From Variovorax sp. Root411 (lineage in GTDB: Bacteria; Pseudomonadota; Gammaproteobacteria; Burkholderiales; Burkholderiaceae_C): 64,000 bases of DNA. Positions 59,726 to 64,000 of the stretch are shown here, piece after piece (positions within the stretch are counted from its first letter, which is position 1; the number at the start of each line of letters is the position of its first letter). A model generated the notes under the pieces. The model saw only the letters and a program-made list of their open reading frames with translations, was not told where the DNA came from and made no database searches. Where the stretch lies: NCBI RefSeq assembly GCF_001425205.1, contig NZ_LMDW01000016.1, forward strand, positions 62,001 through 126,000, in the 5' to 3' direction. The position numbers were made by a program, and so were the translations under genes.

Positions 59726-62059
59726 ATGTTGACCACTGAACCCAATCCCACACGCTTCGGCAGCGGCCAGGCGGTACGCCGCCTCGAGGACGAGAGCCTT
59801 CTGTCAGGCGCCGGACGCTACACCGACGACGTCACGCTTCCCGAGCAGGCGCATCTCGTTTTCCTGCGATCCTCCTATCCGCACGCTCGCATCCTCTCCA
59901 TCGACACCAGCGCCGCCGCCGCCATGCCCGGCGTGCTGCGCGTGATCACCGGCGCGGAAATGGCCGAGGCCGGCGTCAAGCCCTTGCCGGGCGCCGCTGG
60001 CTTCAAGCGTGCCGACGGCAGCGAGAGCGCCAGCCCGCCGCGCTACGCCATCGCGCACGAGCGCGCGCGCTTCGTCGGCGAAGTCGTGGCCGCCGTGGTG
60101 GCAGACACCGTGCAGCAGGCGCGCGATGCCGCCGAGTCCATCATGGTCGACTACGAAGACCTGCCCTTGGTGGTCGACCTCGCAAGCGCCACCGCCAGCG
60201 ATGCACCACTGTTGTGCGAAGAAGCGTCGGGCAACATTGCCGCCGAAATGCGCCACGGCAGCAGCGAGGCCGCGACCGCGGCCTTCGCCAAGGCAGCCCA
60301 TGTGGTGGCGCTCGACGTGCACAACCAGCGCGTGGTCGCCCTGACGATCGAGCCGCGTTCCGTGCTGGCGGCGCGCGACCCCGAAACCGGCCGCCTCACG
60401 ATCCGCATGAGCACGCAGATGCCCTCCGGCGTACGCGATTCCGTCTGTGCCGCCATCGGTCTTGCGAAGGAAAAAGTGCGCGTGGTGGTTGGCGATGTCG
60501 GTGGCGGTTTCGGCATGAAGACCGGCGCCTACCCAGAAGACATCGCCGTCGCCTTCGCCGCGCTGCAGGTGGACCGCCCCGTGAAGTGGGTGGCCGAGCG
60601 CAGCGAGGAGTTCCTGTCGAGCGCGCACGGGCGCGACATCGAGGCGCGCGCCGAAATGGCGCTCGACGCCGACGGCAAGATCCTGGCCCTGCGCATCAAG
60701 ACGCTGGCCAACGTGGGCGCCTACGCCACCGGCACTGGCGTCGCGATCCAGTTGCTGATCGGCCCCTGGGTGCAGACCAGCGTCTACGACATCCAGACCA
60801 TCGACTTCCATTTCAAGGCGGTGCTCACCAATACCGCGCCCACCGGCGCCTATCGCGGAGCAGGGCGCCCCGAGGCCATCTTCACCATCGAACGGCTGAT
60901 GGACGAGGCCGCGCGCCAGACCGGCATCGACCGGATCGCGCTGCGCCGCCGCAATTTCATCCGCCCCGAGCAGATGCCCTACCAGAACCCGATGGCGCAG
61001 ACCTACGACACCGGCAACTTCGAGTCGGTGATGGACCAGGCGTTGACGCTCGCCGATTGGGAGGGCTTCGAGGCCCGCGCGGCCAACTCGGCCAGCAAGG
61101 GCAGGCACCGCGGCCTGGGCATCGCCACCTTCCTCGAATGGACCGGCGGCAATGTGTTCGAGGAGCGTGTCACGGTCTCGGTGCAGGCCGATGGCGTGAT
61201 CGAGGTGTTTTCCGCCGTCAATGCCATGGGGCAGGGCATTGCCACTTCGCTCGCGCAGCTCGCGGTGGATGCCTTTGGCGTGCCCATCGAGAAGGTGCGC
61301 GTGGTGCTCGGCGATACCGACCGCGGCGACGGCTTCGGCAGCGCCGGTTCTCGCTCGCTGTTCACCGGCGGCTCGGCCGTGCGCGTCGGTGCCGAGCGCA
61401 CCATCGACAAGGCGCGCGAGCTCGCCGCGCAGGAGTTCGAGGCTTCCATCGACGACATCGTCTACAGCCGCGGCGTCTTCAACGTGGCCGGCACCGACCT
61501 CGAACTTGACCTCTTTGCGCTTGCCGCCAAGCAGCCCGAGCGAGAAATCTTCGTCGACTCCACCAGCACCGTGGCCGGCCCGACCTGGCCCAACGGCTGC
61601 CACATCTGCGAGATCGAGATCGATCCGCCCACCGGCGAAATCAGCGTGGTGGCCTACAGCTCGGTCAACGACGTGGGCCGGGTCATCAACCCGATGATCG
61701 TGCGCGGCCAACTCGAGGGCGGCGCGGTGCAGGGTATCGGGCAGGCGCTGTACGAGCAGGTGGTGTACGACAACGAAACCGGCCAGCCCGTCACGGGCAG
61801 CCTGATGGACTACGCGGCCCCGCGTGCCGACATCGTCGACACCATGTTCCAGATGGAGATGGACGAATCGACGCCGTGCAAGAACAACCCGCTGGGTGTG
61901 AAGGGCGTGGGCGAGCTCGGCACCATCGGCGCCACGCCGGCCATCGTCAATGCGGTGGCCGATGCCTTTGCACGCAATGGCCTCGCCACGCGCGCGCCGC
62001 GCCTGCACATGCCGCTGAGCCCGGCGCGCGTCTGGCAGGCCATGCAGACCATCGACTGA
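59726..62059 (+). CDS. Xanthine dehydrogenase-family molybdopterin-binding subunit (CoxL form II-like)
   Basis: A 777-residue molybdenum hydroxylase large subunit. It opens with GSGQAVRRLEDESLLSGAGRYTDD, typical of the CoxL/aldehyde oxidase group. The active-site loop is AYRGAGR, the form II type, not the AYRCSFR loop of true aerobic CO dehydrogenase. The catalytic glutamate is in GVKGVGELGTIG. It hydroxylates an aldehyde or heterocycle. The iron-sulfur and FAD subunits normally encoded beside it are absent here. An AGAGG precedes the ATG. An SRPBCC protein follows 89 bases later. Confidence 0.88.
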   Translation: MLTTEPNPTRFGSGQAVRRLEDESLLSGAGRYTDDVTLPEQAHLVFLRSSYPHARILSIDTSAAAAMPGVLRVITGAEMAEAGVKPLPGAAGFKRADGSESASPPRYAIAHERARFVGEVVAAVVADTVQQARDAAESIMVDYEDLPLVVDLASATASDAPLLCEEASGNIAAEMRHGSSEAATAAFAKAAHVVALDVHNQRVVALTIEPRSVLAARDPETGRLTIRMSTQMPSGVRDSVCAAIGLAKEKVRVVVGDVGGGFGMKTGAYPEDIAVAFAALQVDRPVKWVAERSEEFLSSAHGRDIEARAEMALDADGKILALRIKTLANVGAYATGTGVAIQLLIGPWVQTSVYDIQTIDFHFKAVLTNTAPTGAYRGAGRPEAIFTIERLMDEAARQTGIDRIALRRRNFIRPEQMPYQNPMAQTYDTGNFESVMDQALTLADWEGFEARAANSASKGRHRGLGIATFLEWTGGNVFEERVTVSVQADGVIEVFSAVNAMGQGIATSLAQLAVDAFGVPIEKVRVVLGDTDRGDGFGSAGSRSLFTGGSAVRVGAERTIDKARELAAQEFEASIDDIVYSRGVFNVAGTDLELDLFALAAKQPEREIFVDSTSTVAGPTWPNGCHICEIEIDPPTGEISVVAYSSVNDVGRVINPMIVRGQLEGGAVQGIGQALYEQVVYDNETGQPVTGSLMDYAAPRADIVDTMFQMEMDESTPCKNNPLGVKGVGELGTIGATPAIVNAVADAFARNGLATRAPRLHMPLSPARVWQAMQTID

Positions 62060-62148
62060 CCGGGGGGCGACCGCAAGATTTTCCAAGATCGCATCGCCGC
62101 GCTCTTCGATGATGACCGCCTGATCCAACTCTGAAAGCGAGGTTTGCC

Positions 62149-64000
<1,852 letters not shown>

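Overview
The window reads as chromosomal DNA of a GC-rich betaproteobacterium (Burkholderiales, Comamonadaceae; Variovorax or a close relative is the best guess). This rests on gene content, on neighbourhoods such as dnaX-ybaB-recR, nadE-glnB and ilvB-ilvN-ilvC, on tightly packed operons with 4-bp ATGA overlaps, and on a palindromic repeat family that I associate with this family. No rRNA, tRNA, CRISPR array, insertion sequence or prophage was found. The species call is inference; no search was run.

Layout. 1-3340: ribosomal protein bL31 type B (partial), a Gfo/Idh/MocA oxidoreductase, rho and trxA, with two good intrinsic terminators. 3495-10560: an AddB-like nuclease, an AddA-like helicase-nuclease and a flavoprotein, coupled by ATGA overlaps. 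10654-14165: the 4.5S SRP RNA (minus strand), dnaX with a nine-A slippage site, ybaB, recR and a MAPEG protein. 14304-17038: a NitT/TauT-type ABC importer, followed by an LtrA-family protein. 18315-21959: mltD-type transglycosylase and gloB on the minus strand, divergent from a methyltransferase and rnhA. 21973-25084: molybdenum cofactor operon moaA-mobA-moeA. 25222-27263: aldehyde dehydrogenase and a secreted peroxiredoxin.

27407-34107 is the most unusual stretch. A phospholipase D-family lipoprotein, a sterol-desaturase-type oxidase, a fatty acid desaturase, a ketoacyl-ACP synthase III fused to a heme-oxygenase-like domain, and an unrecognised protein form one tight operon, with two further small unknown genes behind it. 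I read it as an uncharacterised lipid or polyketide tailoring pathway. 34360-36965 holds a hypothetical protein, a PF10118 metal-dependent hydrolase divergent from a TetR regulator with two matching operator palindromes, and a SnoaL-like protein.

36967-40273: a membrane H+-pyrophosphatase carrying an extra OmpA-like domain, divergent from the soluble pyrophosphatase. 40348-43572: FemAB/GNAT-like protein, nadE and glnB. 43698-47141: a minus-strand operon headed by an ECF sigma factor (sigma, DUF3619, DUF3106, RDD, dgkA, LOG). 47436-55683: branched-chain amino acid genes ilvB, ilvN, a DUF4282 gene, ilvC, pssA, then a leucine leader peptide and attenuator followed by two different leuA genes. 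55800-64000: pbpG-like endopeptidase, an IclR regulator, the N-end-rule transferases ate and aat, a CoxL-type molybdenum hydroxylase large subunit, an SRPBCC protein, pobA and a divergent IclR regulator cut by the window edge.

The strongest regulatory observations are the leuA attenuator, the dnaX slippage site, the paired TetR operators, and a dispersed repeat found twice between genes and apparently once in frame inside ate.
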